NCBI RefSeq assembly: GCF_030519475.1
Contig: NZ_JAUMKD010000001.1
Location: forward strand, 558,001 to 622,000
Direction of reading: 5' to 3'
DNA length: 64,000 bases
DNA from: Micromonospora sp. C28SCA-DRY-2
Lineage (GTDB): Bacteria > Actinomycetota > Actinomycetes > Mycobacteriales > Micromonosporaceae
Shown here: positions 18,219 through 27,835 of the stretch, piece by piece
Layout: every line of letters begins with the position of its first letter
How positions within the stretch are numbered: position 1 is the first letter of the stretch
The notes under the pieces: model-generated
Told to the model about the DNA's origin: nothing
The model's input: only the letters and a program-made list of their open reading frames with translations
Databases searched by the model: none
Program-made: the position numbers and the translations under genes

Positions 18219-19907
18219 TCAGACCTCGACGACGGTCGGCACGATCATGGGCCGCCGGCGGTACGCGTCGTTCACCCACCGCCCCACGGTGCGCCGGACG
18301 ATCTGCTGGAGCTGGTGCGGGTCGGTGATGCCGTCCGCCGCGGCCCGGTTCAGCGCCTCGGTGACCAGCGGAACCACCGGATTGAACGCCTCCGGGTCCT
18401 CGGAGAAGCCCTTCGCCGAGACGGTCGGCCCGCCGACCACCTTGCCGGTGACCGAGTCGACCACCACGGTGGCGGCGATGAAGCCGCCGTCGCCGAGGAT
18501 CCGCCGCTCGGTGAGCAGCGACTCGCTGACGTCGCCGACGGCGAGGCCGTCGACGTAGACGTAGCGGCTCTTCACGTGCCCGACCAGGCTGGCCCGGCCC
18601 TCGACCAGGTCGACCACGTCGCCGTCCTCGCAGAGCACCACCCGGTCCGCCGCCACCCCGGACTCGATGCCGAGCCGGGCGTGGGCGCGCAGGTGGCGCC
18701 ACTCGCCGTGCACCGGCATCAGGTTGCTGGGCCGCACCACGTTGAGCAGGTAGAGCAGCTCACCGGCGGGGGCGTGGCCGGAGACGTGCACCTTGGCAAC
18801 GTCCTTGTGCACCACCACCGCGCCGGCCCGGGCCAGCCGGTTGATCACCCGGTAGACCGAGGTCTCGTTGCCGGGCACCAGCGAGCTGGCGAGCACCACT
18901 GTGTCGCCGGGGGCGATGGTGATGTGCCGGTGGTCGCCGCTGGCCATCCGGCCCAGCGCGCTCATCGGCTCACCCTGCGAACCGGTGGACATCAGCACGA
19001 TCTGCTCCGGCGGCAGCGTGGTGGCCTCCTCGATCCCGACGACCAGGCCGGCGGGGATGTTGAGCAGCCCCAGGTCGCGGGCGATGCCCATGTTGCGGAC
19101 CATGGACCGGCCGATCAGCGCGACCTTGCGGCCGTGCTCGGCGGCGGAGTCGAAGACCTGCTGCACCCGGTGCACGTGCGAGGCGAACGAGGCGACGATG
19201 ATCCGGCCGCGCGCCTTCTGGAAGATCGAGTCGAGCACCGGCCCGATCTCCCGCTCCGGGGTGACGAAGCCGGGGATCTCCGCGTTGGTGCTGTCGGAGA
19301 GCAGCAGGTCCACGCCCTCGGCGCCGAGCCGGGCGAAGCCGGCCAGGTCGGTGATCCGGCCGTCCAGCGGAAGCTGGTCCATCTTGAAGTCGCCGGTGTG
19401 CAGCACCAGGCCGGCCGGGGTACGGATGGCCACCGCGAGCGCGTCCGGGATCGAGTGGTTCACCGCGAAGAACTCGCACTCGAACGGGCCGAGCCGCTCC
19501 CGGCCCCCCTCCCGCACGGTCAGCGTGTACGGCTGGATCCGCCGCTCGGCCAGCTTCGCCTCGACCAGGGCGAGGGTGAACTGCGAGCCGACCAGCGGGA
19601 TGTCCGGCTTGTGGGCGAGCAGGTAGGGCACCGCGCCGATGTGGTCCTCGTGGCCGTGGGTGAGCACGATCGCCTGCACGTCGTCGAGCCGGTCCAGGAT
19701 CGGGCCGAAGTCGGGCAGGATCAGGTCGACGCCGGGCTGCTCCACGTCCGGGAAGAGCACCCCGCAGTCGACGACGAGCAGCTTGCCGTCGTACTCGAAG
19801 ACTGTCATGTTGCGGCCGATGGCGCCGAGCCCACCGAGCGGGATGATCCGCAGTCCACCCTCCGGCAGCGGCGGGGGGAGTTCCGCCGTCATGTGCGCCT
19901 CGGTCAC
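18219..19907 (-). CDS. rnj: Ribonuclease J
   Basis: 562 aa. The metallo-beta-lactamase motif HGHEDHIG is followed by the beta-CASP region (SDSTNAEIPGF, ASFASHVHRVQQ) and a C-terminal domain. RNase J combines endonuclease and 5'-3' exonuclease activity in mRNA decay and rRNA maturation. The GTG start at 19907 has GAGG 7 nt upstream; an internal ATG six codons in is the alternative. It lies 52 bp downstream of dapA, the same dapA-rnj order as in M. tuberculosis (Rv2753c-Rv2752c). Confidence 0.95.
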   Translation of the reverse strand: MTEAHMTAELPPPLPEGGLRIIPLGGLGAIGRNMTVFEYDGKLLVVDCGVLFPDVEQPGVDLILPDFGPILDRLDDVQAIVLTHGHEDHIGAVPYLLAHKPDIPLVGSQFTLALVEAKLAERRIQPYTLTVREGGRERLGPFECEFFAVNHSIPDALAVAIRTPAGLVLHTGDFKMDQLPLDGRITDLAGFARLGAEGVDLLLSDSTNAEIPGFVTPEREIGPVLDSIFQKARGRIIVASFASHVHRVQQVFDSAAEHGRKVALIGRSMVRNMGIARDLGLLNIPAGLVVGIEEATTLPPEQIVLMSTGSQGEPMSALGRMASGDHRHITIAPGDTVVLASSLVPGNETSVYRVINRLARAGAVVVHKDVAKVHVSGHAPAGELLYLLNVVRPSNLMPVHGEWRHLRAHARLGIESGVAADRVVLCEDGDVVDLVEGRASLVGHVKSRYVYVDGLAVGDVSESLLTERRILGDGGFIAATVVVDSVTGKVVGGPTVSAKGFSEDPEAFNPVVPLVTEALNRAAADGITDPHQLQQIVRRTVGRWVNDAYRRRPMIVPTVVEV

Positions 19908-19959
19908 GCGTCCACCTCATTCTGGGACGCCGTCGCCCGGCGTCCGTCGTGTCGTTCGG

Positions 19960-20886
19960 TCATTCGGGTAGTGCCAGGCCCGCCGCCGCGCAGTCCGCGC
20001 GCAGCTGGGCCAGTTCGTCGTCGGTGGCGTCCACCAGCGGCGGGCGGACCGGGCCGGCCGGCAGGCCCTGGGCGGCGAGGCCGGCCTTGACCAGGATCAC
20101 GCCCTGGGTCCGGAAGATGCCGGTGTACAGCGGCAGCAGCCGCCGGTGCAGCTCCAGCGCGGTGCCGGTGTCCCCCGCGTCGTACGCCTCGATCATCCGC
20201 TTGGTCAGCGCGCCGGTGAAGTGGGTCGAGGTGCCGACCACGCCGACGGCGCCCACCGAGAGCGCGGGCAGGGTGAGCGAGTCCTCGCCGCTGTAGAAGG
20301 CGAGGTTGGTGCGGCTGGTCACCCAGCTGGTCGCGGTGAGGTCGCCCTTGGCGTCCTTGACCGCCACGATCCGGGCGTGCTCGGCGAGCCGGACCATCGT
20401 CTCGGTGGCGATCGCCACACCCGCCCGGTGCGGGATGTCGTAGAGCATCACCGGCAGGCCGGTGGCGTCCGCGACCGCTGTGAAGTGGCGCAGCAGCCCG
20501 CTCTGCGGCGGCTTGTTGTAGTACGGGGAGACCACCAGCAGGCCGTTCGCGCCGGCCTTCTCGGCGGCGGCGGCCAGCTCGATGGTGTGCCGGGTGTCGT
20601 TGGTGCCCACCCCGGCCACCACGCTGGCCCGGTCGCCGACCGTCTCCACGACGACCCGGATCAGGCGCTCCTTCTCCGCGTCGGTGGTGGTCGGCGACTC
20701 GCCGGTGGTGCCGTTGACCACCAGCGCGTCGTTGCCCTGCTCGTCGACCAGGTGGTTCGCCAGTCGGGCGGCGCCGTCGAGGTCGAGCGAGCCGTCGGCG
20801 GTGAACGGGGTCACCATCGCCGTGAGCACTCGCCCGAACGGGCGGGACACCGCCCGGGCGGGGGTGTCAGGGTGGTCGTGCGTCAT
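19960..20886 (-). CDS. dapA: 4-hydroxy-tetrahydrodipicolinate synthase
   Basis: 308 aa from the ATG at 20886; the open frame runs much further upstream across thyX but is not coding there. The (beta/alpha)8 aldolase landmarks are present: NGTTGESPTTTDAEK, VSPYYNKPPQSGL with the catalytic Tyr, and VAVKDAKGDL with the Schiff-base Lys. It condenses pyruvate with aspartate semialdehyde, the first committed step to diaminopimelate and lysine. It lies 47 bp after thyX and 52 bp before rnj; dapB is 6 kb away on the same strand. Confidence 0.95.
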   Translation of the reverse strand: MTHDHPDTPARAVSRPFGRVLTAMVTPFTADGSLDLDGAARLANHLVDEQGNDALVVNGTTGESPTTTDAEKERLIRVVVETVGDRASVVAGVGTNDTRHTIELAAAAEKAGANGLLVVSPYYNKPPQSGLLRHFTAVADATGLPVMLYDIPHRAGVAIATETMVRLAEHARIVAVKDAKGDLTATSWVTSRTNLAFYSGEDSLTLPALSVGAVGVVGTSTHFTGALTKRMIEAYDAGDTGTALELHRRLLPLYTGIFRTQGVILVKAGLAAQGLPAGPVRPPLVDATDDELAQLRADCAAAGLALPE

Positions 20887-20933
20887 GCCATCCAACCTAG
20901 CGGACGACCACCGGGCCGCCGCCGGGGAAGGGC

Positions 20934-21686
20934 TCAGGAGAGCTGGGCGTGCGGGCTGGCCGCCACCTCGGTGCCGTCCGGCAGGGTCGAGATGACGAAA
21001 TCGGCGAAGACGTTCGGGGCGACCCGCTGGAGCTGGCGCAGGCACTCCACGGCCAGCTCGCGGATCTCGACGTCGGCCTGCTCGGTGGCGCGCATGGCGA
21101 TGAAGTGCCGCCAGGCGCGGTAGTTGCCGGTGACCACGATCCGGGTCTCGGTGGCGTTGGGCAGCACCGCGCGGGCCGCCTGCCGGGCCTGCTTGCGCCG
21201 CAGGGTGGCGTTCTCCACGTCGGAGAAGCGTCGCTCCAGCCCCTCCAGCAACTCGTTGTACGCCCGCACGCTGGCCTCGGCGGCCTCGACGAACTTCTTG
21301 TGCAGCTCCGGGTCCTCGGCGATCACGGTCGGTTCGACCATGGCGGCGTCCCGCTCCGGCACGTACCGCTGAGACAGCTGCGAGTACGAGAAGTGCCGGT
21401 GCCGGATCAGCTCGTGGGTGAACGACCGGGACACCCCGGAGAAGTAGAAGCTGACCGAGCCGTGCTCCAGCACCGAGAGGTGCCCGACCTCCAGGATGTG
21501 CGCCAGGTAGCCGGCGTTGGTGGCGGTGGCCGGGTTGGGCTTCTTCCAGCTCTGGTAGCAGGCCCGGCCGGCGAACTCGGCGAGCGCCTGGCCGCCCTCG
21601 GCGTCGGTCGACCACGGGACGTCGTCCGGCGCCTCGAAGTGGGTCCACGCGATCAACTTCACCTGCGGCTGCACCATGTCCGGCAT
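20934..21686 (-). CDS. thyX: Flavin-dependent thymidylate synthase
   Basis: 250 aa. The ThyX motif RHR-x7-S is present ([11 protein letters not shown]), as are QRYVPER and the C-terminal [14 protein letters not shown]. It makes dTMP from dUMP using methylene-THF and FAD/NADPH. There is no good Shine-Dalgarno. A TACAGT hexamer (minus strand, 21699-21694) ends 7 nt before the ATG, so transcription may be leaderless. It is first in a likely thyX-dapA-rnj unit. Confidence 0.95.
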   Translation of the reverse strand: MPDMVQPQVKLIAWTHFEAPDDVPWSTDAEGGQALAEFAGRACYQSWKKPNPATATNAGYLAHILEVGHLSVLEHGSVSFYFSGVSRSFTHELIRHRHFSYSQLSQRYVPERDAAMVEPTVIAEDPELHKKFVEAAEASVRAYNELLEGLERRFSDVENATLRRKQARQAARAVLPNATETRIVVTGNYRAWRHFIAMRATEQADVEIRELAVECLRQLQRVAPNVFADFVISTLPDGTEVAASPHAQLS

Positions 21687-22095
21687 GCCTCGGACTGTAC
21701 TGGCGCGCGGCCCGCGGGAAAACTGGGGCGCGCGGGGCGGAAAGCCGCCAGCCAGGCGGAATGCCGCCCGCAGTCCCGTGGACGGCAGCCGGAGTGGTCA
21801 AGATCTCGGTTCGATCCGGCGCCCGCGGCGCTGGTGCTGCCGCGCTGGCCCCGTCCACGGCGGGTCCGCTGTCCCGGCCGCGATGGACGCCACCCCTGGC
21901 AGCTGTCCTATCGAGCTGCCCCGGCAACAGGACCACGCCCGGCGAGCGCCGCACCGGGACGGGTGGTCCCATCCGTGGGGCAGCTCGGAAGCGTCCGGAC
22001 GAGAGGCGGTGGCTCGACGTCCGCGGGCCGTGGCAATTGCGGCGGGCCGACCAGCCGGCTGCCGGCGGCGTGCCGGCGTTCGTGCTGCCGACGTC
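21687..22095. other. Intergenic stretch of about 410 bp with no convincing gene
   Basis: It lies between the thyX start and the end of the DUF2752 gene. It holds the probable thyX promoter at its left edge. Short open frames on both strands lack ribosome-binding sites and recognisable sequence. No clean hairpin or RNA gene was found. Confidence 0.5.
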
Positions 22096-22647
22096 TCAGA
22101 CGTAGAGCGAGGTGAACGGGGCCCAGGGCAGGTTGCGCAGCACCGAGAAGGCCAGCCAGAGGCCGAGGAAGCCACCGATCACCTTGGGGCTGATCCGCAG
22201 CTCCGGCAGCCGCCAGCCGAACGCCTGCCGGCCGGCCCAGGCGACGAAGAGGTACGCCAGGAAGGGCACCGCGAAGACGAACAGGAAGTGGTGCCGGGCG
22301 GCGGCCGGCAGGTCGGCGTGCAGCAGGTACCAGGCTGCCCGCGTGCCGCCGCAGCCGGGGCAGTCCAGGCCGGTGGTCAGCTTCAGCAGGCAGGTCGGCG
22401 CGGCGTCCGGCGCCGACCGGGTCGGGTCGCTGAGCAGCGTGTAGCCGATGGCGGCGCCGACGCAGCCGACCGCGGCCAGCGGCACCACCCAGCGCGGCGA
22501 ACGCTCGTAGAGCCGGGTCACGAACCGGGTGAGCCGGTCGGGTTCGGCGACCGGGTAGGGCGGCACCTGGCCCGCGGGCCACGCCGGGGCGTCCGGGGCG
22601 CTGGTCGGCGACTGCGGTTGGCCGACCGGTCCGTCAACGCTCGTCAC
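22096..22647 (-). CDS. DUF2752 membrane protein
   Basis: 183 aa from the GTG at 22647, five bases after the stop of the upstream glycosylase gene; a longer frame would overlap that gene. A Pro-rich N-terminus (~1-45) precedes three or four hydrophobic helices. The DUF2752 signature CPGCGGTR lies between the first two helices, preceded by CLLKLTTGLD. The family is widespread in actinobacteria and Bacteroidetes and has no known function. The Cys motif could bind metal or form a disulfide. Confidence 0.87.
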   Translation of the reverse strand: MTSVDGPVGQPQSPTSAPDAPAWPAGQVPPYPVAEPDRLTRFVTRLYERSPRWVVPLAAVGCVGAAIGYTLLSDPTRSAPDAAPTCLLKLTTGLDCPGCGGTRAAWYLLHADLPAAARHHFLFVFAVPFLAYLFVAWAGRQAFGWRLPELRISPKVIGGFLGLWLAFSVLRNLPWAPFTSLYV

Positions 22648-22651
22648 GCGC

Positions 22652-23881
22652 TCACCGTACACCGGCGACGCCCACCAGCGCGGCGGCCAGCGGGGCGGCC
22701 AGGTCACCGGCGGCGGGCGGCGCCACCGCGTCCAGGCCGAGCCAGCCGGCGAGCCGGTAGAGCTCGGCGGCGAGCGCGACCGCCGTCTCCCCCGGGTCGG
22801 CGCCCGGCTCCGCCCAGGCCGCCGGCACCTGCAGCACCCGGGCCTTGCGGTCGGCCTTCAGGTCGACCCGGGCGGTGAACCGGTCGCCCTGGAGGAAGGG
22901 CAGCACGTAGTAGCCGTAGACCCGCTGCGGCGCCGGCACGTAGATCTCGATCCGGTAGCTGAAGTCGAAGAGCCGCTCGGTGCGGGCCCGTTCCCAGATC
23001 AGCGGGTCGAACGGGCTGACCAGGGTGTTGCCGCGGATCCAGCGGGGCAGGCGGGCCTGCGCGTGCAGCCAGGCCGGCTGCCGCCAGCCCGCCACGGTGA
23101 CCGGCAGCAGCTCGCCGGCCTCGGCCAGCTCGGCGATCGCCTGCCGGGCGCCGGCCAGCGGGAGGCGGAAGTAGTCGCGCAGCTCCGGCTCGGCCGCCAC
23201 CCCGAGCGACCGGGCGGCGATCGCCACCAGCGTGCGGTACGCCTCGGCGTCGGTCGGCGTGGGCGCGTCGAGCGCGGCCGCGGGCAGCACCCGTTCGGGC
23301 AGGTCGTAGCGGCGGGCGAAGGAGGTGGTGCGCTCGGCGGCGGTCACCTCGCCGGCCCAGAACAGGAACTCCAGGGCGCGCTTCACCGCCGACCAGTTCC
23401 ACCCCCAGTTGCCGGTCTCCCGGGGAGCGTCGTGCTCGATCTCGGCGGCGGTCAGCGGGCCCCGGGCGGCGACCTCGTCGCGGACCCAGGCGACCAGCTC
23501 GGGCTGCTCCTCGGCGATCCGCCGCATGCCGCCCCAGGACTCGCTGTGCGCCCGGGCCATCCGCCAGCGCAGCGCCGGGTGCAGCCCGACCGGCACCAGC
23601 GACGCCTCGTGCCCCCAGTACTCGAACAGCTCCCGGGGCCGGCGGTAGGCGGCGGTGTCGAGCAGGGTGGTCGGGTACGGCCCGAGCCGGCTGTAGAGCG
23701 GCAGGTAGTGCGCGCGTTGCAGCACGTTGACCGAATCCATCTGGATCAGCCCGACCCGGTCGAGCACCCGGCGCAGGTGCCGGCGGGTGGGTGCCCCGGT
23801 GGGCGCGGGGTCGGCGAAGCCCTGGGCGGCGAGCGCCACGCGGCGGGCCTGGGCGAGCGAGAGTGATTCCGGTGCGGTCAT
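22652..23881 (-). CDS. YcaQ-like winged-helix DNA glycosylase
   Basis: 409 aa from the ATG at 23881. It belongs to the HTH_42/AlkZ superfamily, with three winged-helix units. The key Q-hydrophobic-D motif is Q47-M48-D49 (VGLIQMDSVNVLQRAH), which places it with YcaQ-like enzymes rather than AlkZ (Q-x-Q). GNWGWNWSAVKRALEFL and VSPFDPLIWERARTERLFDF are also family hallmarks. Known members unhook interstrand crosslinks and remove alkylated bases. No biosynthetic cluster is nearby, so housekeeping repair is the likely role. Confidence 0.9.
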   Translation of the reverse strand: MTAPESLSLAQARRVALAAQGFADPAPTGAPTRRHLRRVLDRVGLIQMDSVNVLQRAHYLPLYSRLGPYPTTLLDTAAYRRPRELFEYWGHEASLVPVGLHPALRWRMARAHSESWGGMRRIAEEQPELVAWVRDEVAARGPLTAAEIEHDAPRETGNWGWNWSAVKRALEFLFWAGEVTAAERTTSFARRYDLPERVLPAAALDAPTPTDAEAYRTLVAIAARSLGVAAEPELRDYFRLPLAGARQAIAELAEAGELLPVTVAGWRQPAWLHAQARLPRWIRGNTLVSPFDPLIWERARTERLFDFSYRIEIYVPAPQRVYGYYVLPFLQGDRFTARVDLKADRKARVLQVPAAWAEPGADPGETAVALAAELYRLAGWLGLDAVAPPAAGDLAAPLAAALVGVAGVR

Positions 23882-23959
23882 CGTCGGCGAGGTTAATCCA
23901 CGCCTGCGACACCGGAGCGGCCGCTGGACCGGACGCCCGGGCCGGCATAGAACGGACAC

Positions 23960-24511
23960 ATGCTCACCATCCGCCGGGAGGAGCCCGAGGACGCGGAGGC
24001 GGTCGCCCGGGTGCACGTGCACGGCTGGCAGGCCGGGTACGCCGGGCTGATGCCGGAGGAGGTGCTGGCCCGGCTGAACGTGGCGGCCTGGGCGCAGCGC
24101 CGCCGCGACCTCGGCACCGCCGACCCGGAGCACCCGTTCACCACGCTGCTCGCCGAGGTCGACGGGGTGCTCGCCGGCTTCACCACGTTCGGCCCGTACC
24201 GCAACGACCAGGACCGGGGCGACCTCGACCCGGCGCACGGGGAGGTGGTGGCGATGTACGTCGAGCCGGCGCACTGGGGCGACGGCACGGCCCGGACGCT
24301 GCTCGCTGCCGCCCGCGCCGGGCTGCGCGAGCGCGGCTGGGTCGAGTACCGGCTCTGGGTGCTGGCCGGCAACCACCGGGCCCGCCGGTTCTACCAGCGG
24401 GCCGGGCTGTCACCGGACGGTGAGCGATCGACCTACCGGGTGCCGCTCGCCGGTGGCCGCCCGCCGGTCGGGCTCGTCGAGCTGCGGTACGCCGGCCGGC
24501 TCGACGACTGA
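23960..24511 (+). CDS. GNAT family N-acetyltransferase
   Basis: 183 aa. GNAT fold: N-terminal IRREEPEDAEAVARVHVHGWQAGYAGLMP, acetyl-CoA motif around VAMYVEPAHWGDGTARTLLAAARAGL, and C-terminal LWVLAGNHRARRFYQRAGL. The substrate is unknown. It is divergent from the glycosylase gene by 78 bp and has no clear Shine-Dalgarno. Its last ~34 codons overlap, tail to tail, the 3' end of the GT87 gene on the other strand. Confidence 0.87.
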   Translation: MLTIRREEPEDAEAVARVHVHGWQAGYAGLMPEEVLARLNVAAWAQRRRDLGTADPEHPFTTLLAEVDGVLAGFTTFGPYRNDQDRGDLDPAHGEVVAMYVEPAHWGDGTARTLLAAARAGLRERGWVEYRLWVLAGNHRARRFYQRAGLSPDGERSTYRVPLAGGRPPVGLVELRYAGRLDD

Positions 24512-25687
24512 CCCCGCCGGCGCCGCCGGGCGGCGGATCGGCAGGAACGCCAGCAGGGCCAGGCTGATCCAGACGTAGGTGTTGGCGCCGAGGAAGCCGT
24601 CCACCCCGGTGAAGTCCTTCTCCCAGGCCCAGACGATCCGGCTGGTCAGGAAGGCGTACCCGACGGTGGCGGCGACCAGCAGCAGCCGGCGCCGGCGGCT
24701 GCGGGCCGGCGCGGCCATGCCGCTGTCGACCAGCAGGATCAGCCCGGGCAGCAGCCAGACCAGGTGGTGCACCCAGGTGACCGGGCTGACCAGGCACATC
24801 ACCGCGCCGGTCAGGGCCAGGCCGGTCGCCTCGTCGCCGGCGGCGGCCGCGGCCCGGGAGCGCCACGCCCACAGCGCCACCGTGGCGGCCACCAGCACCA
24901 GCCAGGCCAGGGTGCTCGGCTGCTCCGGGTCGAGCCGGGCCACCACGCCGCGCAGCGACTGGTTGGAGACGAACGCCAGCTCGCCCACCCGCCCGGTGTT
25001 CCACAACGCCTCGGTCCAGAACTCCCGGGAGGCGTCCGGGAAGAGCGCGGCGGCGACCAGGGTGGCCACGGTGGCGGTGACCATCGCGGTGACCGCCGCC
25101 CGCCAGCGGCGGGTGACCAGCAGGTAGACGATGAAGATGCCGGGGGTCAGCTTGATCGCGGTGGCCAGGCCGATGCCCACCCCGGCCCACCGGCTGCCGC
25201 CGGGCAGCAGCCGCAGCAGGTCGACCGCGACCAGGAAGAGCAACAGCGTGTTGACCTGGCCGAAGTTGACAGTCTCGCGCATCGGCTCGTACGCGGCGGC
25301 CAGGCAGAGCGCGACCGCCAGGGCGAACCAGCGGGTCCACCCGGCCCGGCGGGCGACCGGGTCGAGCAGCCAGAAGATCAGCACGGCGCTGGTCAGCACG
25401 CTGGCGGTCACGCTCACGGTGATCGCCGCCAGCCACGGCAGGTACGCCATCGGCAGCATGACCAGGGCGGCGAACGGCGGGTAGGTGAAGCCGTACTGGG
25501 TGCCCGGCTTGAGGAAGTCGTAGATCTCCCCGCCGTCGTGCACCCACCAGGTGAGCGCGCCGTAGTAGACCTTGAGGTCGAAGAAGCCGTGCCGGACGGC
25601 GGCCACGGAGAGGAAGGCGGTCACCGCGACGGCGAGCGCGACCACGCCGACGACCTGCGCCGCCGTCCTTCTGGCACCCTGGGCCAC
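24410..25687 (-). CDS. GT87 polyprenol-phosphate-mannose-dependent mannosyltransferase (DUF2029)
   Basis: 425 aa from the GTG at 25687, with GAGGGAGG 5 nt upstream. About ten transmembrane helices. The early extracytoplasmic FFDLKVYY carries the Asp expected to be catalytic in GT-C/GT87 enzymes such as PimE. It probably adds alpha-1,2-mannose to lipomannan-like or phosphatidylinositol-mannoside lipids at the outer membrane face (inference from family). The last ~34 codons form a polar tail encoded opposite the end of the neighbouring GNAT gene (102-bp overlap). It is divergent from another GNAT gene by 35 bp. Confidence 0.88.
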   Translation of the reverse strand: MAQGARRTAAQVVGVVALAVAVTAFLSVAAVRHGFFDLKVYYGALTWWVHDGGEIYDFLKPGTQYGFTYPPFAALVMLPMAYLPWLAAITVSVTASVLTSAVLIFWLLDPVARRAGWTRWFALAVALCLAAAYEPMRETVNFGQVNTLLLFLVAVDLLRLLPGGSRWAGVGIGLATAIKLTPGIFIVYLLVTRRWRAAVTAMVTATVATLVAAALFPDASREFWTEALWNTGRVGELAFVSNQSLRGVVARLDPEQPSTLAWLVLVAATVALWAWRSRAAAAAGDEATGLALTGAVMCLVSPVTWVHHLVWLLPGLILLVDSGMAAPARSRRRRLLLVAATVGYAFLTSRIVWAWEKDFTGVDGFLGANTYVWISLALLAFLPIRRPAAPAGSVVEPAGVPQLDEPDRRAATGERHPVGRSLTVR

Positions 25688-25722
25688 CGTCGCCTCCCTC
25701 GCCCTGCGTAGGCTTCCGTCCC

Positions 25723-26304
25723 ATGGCTCTCGGGTACGTCCGCCCGGCGCGTCCGGAGGACGCCGGCGAGATCGCACGCATCCAGCTCGCGACCTGGCGG
25801 GTCGCCTATCGCCGGATCCTGCCCCGGCATGTGCTCGACAACCTGGACGAGGCGTGGCTCGCCCGGCGGTGGAGCGCAGCGGTGCAGGAGGCGCCGTCGC
25901 CCAGCCACCGGGTGCTGGTCGCCGTCGAACAGGCCGAGCAATCGTATCTGGTGGGGTTCGCCGCCTCCGGTCCGGCCGACGCCGAGGCGCTCGCGCCGGG
26001 CGAGCCGGCCGAGGCCCTCGGCGCGGACGTGGTGGCGGTGACCGACCTGCTGGTGGAGCCGCGCTGGGGGCGGCGCGGGCACGGCAGCCGGCTGCTCGCC
26101 GCCAGCGTGGACCTGTGGCGGGAAGACGGCTTCGCCCGGGCGGTGGCCTGGGCGTTCGACGCCGACGAGGCGACCCGGAAGTTCCTCACCAGCACCGGCT
26201 GGGAACCGGACGGCGCCACCCGCGCCCTCGACGTCGACGACCTGCTGGTCCCCCAGCTCCGCCTCCACGTCGCCGTCCCCACCGACCCCGTCCCCACCGA
26301 CTGA
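25723..26304 (+). CDS. GNAT family N-acetyltransferase
   Basis: 193 aa. YVRPARPEDAGEIARIQLATWRVAYRRILP is the classic GNAT N-terminus. The acetyl-CoA loop lies at DLLVEPRWGRRGHGSRLLAASVDLW, and the C-terminal strand has KFLTSTGWEPDG. The start ATG at 25723 is 35 bp from the divergent GT87 start, so the two share a promoter region. The end is Thr/Asp/Pro-rich. A palindromic intergenic repeat begins 3 bp after the stop. Confidence 0.86.
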   Translation: MALGYVRPARPEDAGEIARIQLATWRVAYRRILPRHVLDNLDEAWLARRWSAAVQEAPSPSHRVLVAVEQAEQSYLVGFAASGPADAEALAPGEPAEALGADVVAVTDLLVEPRWGRRGHGSRLLAASVDLWREDGFARAVAWAFDADEATRKFLTSTGWEPDGATRALDVDDLLVPQLRLHVAVPTDPVPTD

Positions 26305-26307
26305 CCC

Positions 26308-26381
26308 CGCGATCCTGCGCCTGGCGCCCGGGCGCATCGGGCGGGTCCGCCCGGGTGGAGGGGCGGACAGCGCAAGATCAC
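26308..26381. repeat. Intergenic palindromic repeat, copy 1
   Basis: Imperfect inverted repeat. The left arm begins CGCGATCCTGCGCC and the right arm ends GACAGCGCAAGATCACG, with a GC-rich centre. Both arms match those of the element at 63075-63148. It lies between the 3' ends of two convergent GNAT genes, where it could act as a bidirectional terminator. Confidence 0.7.
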
Positions 26382-26410
26382 GGAAAGGGGTGACCCGATC
26401 GCCGGCCGGG

Positions 26411-26884
26411 TCAGCGGCCGGGCGTAGCCAGTTCGGCGACCAGTTCGTCGTCCTCCATCACCCCGGTGGGCCGGAAGCCGAGGGCCGTGTAGAGGCGGGC
26501 CGCGTCGGTGTTGTCCGGGTGGTACGAGAGCCGGACCGGCTCACCCTGGGCGGCCAGCCAGCCGGCGAGGGTGGCCACGGCGGCGCGACCGACACCCCGG
26601 CCCTGCTCGGCGGCGTCGACGATCATCCCGCCGATCCAGCGCGAGCCGTCGCCGTCCACCCCCCACATGACGTGGCCGGTCACCGTCTCGTCCGCGTACA
26701 CGGCGAGCGAGTTCCACACCTCGGAGCGGGTGGTCAGCAGCAGGTAGCGGGCCGCCAGCGCGGGCACCCACTCCCGCTGGTCGTCGCGGGGGGCGACGTC
26801 GGCCACCGCCCGCCAGTTCTCGTCGTCCACCGGCCGCAGGGTGACCCGGCGCCCGGCCCGGTCCCGTTCTCCCGAATCGATCAC
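26411..26884 (-). CDS. GNAT family N-acetyltransferase
   Basis: 157 aa from the GTG at 26884; the frame stays open far upstream across dapB but is not coding there. VTLRPVDDENWRAVADVAPRDDQREWVP at the N-terminus and the acetyl-CoA motif GGMIVDAAEQGRGVGRAAVATLAGWL are typical of the BltD/spermine-type GNAT group. SYHPDNTDAARLYTALGFRPTG completes the fold. No Shine-Dalgarno is evident. It lies 41 bp after dapB and may be co-transcribed with it. Confidence 0.84.
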   Translation of the reverse strand: MIDSGERDRAGRRVTLRPVDDENWRAVADVAPRDDQREWVPALAARYLLLTTRSEVWNSLAVYADETVTGHVMWGVDGDGSRWIGGMIVDAAEQGRGVGRAAVATLAGWLAAQGEPVRLSYHPDNTDAARLYTALGFRPTGVMEDDELVAELATPGR

Positions 26885-26925
26885 CGGGGCAGCGTAGGGG
26901 CCGCCCCGGGATCCGGCCAGCGGAT

Positions 26926-27729
<804 letters not shown>

Positions 27730-27835
27730 TCACCCCGCGGGTGGGCCACCGTCCCGCCGGCACCGGACCCGACCCGCGACCGGCCGGCACCGGCCCTGAG
27801 CGCCGCGGTGTGAACGGCACCGGGGCGGGCGGCGG

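Noticed and set aside
21809..21818. GGTTCGATCC, like a tRNA T loop
   Set aside because: No matching T stem, anticodon arm or acceptor stem can be drawn around it.
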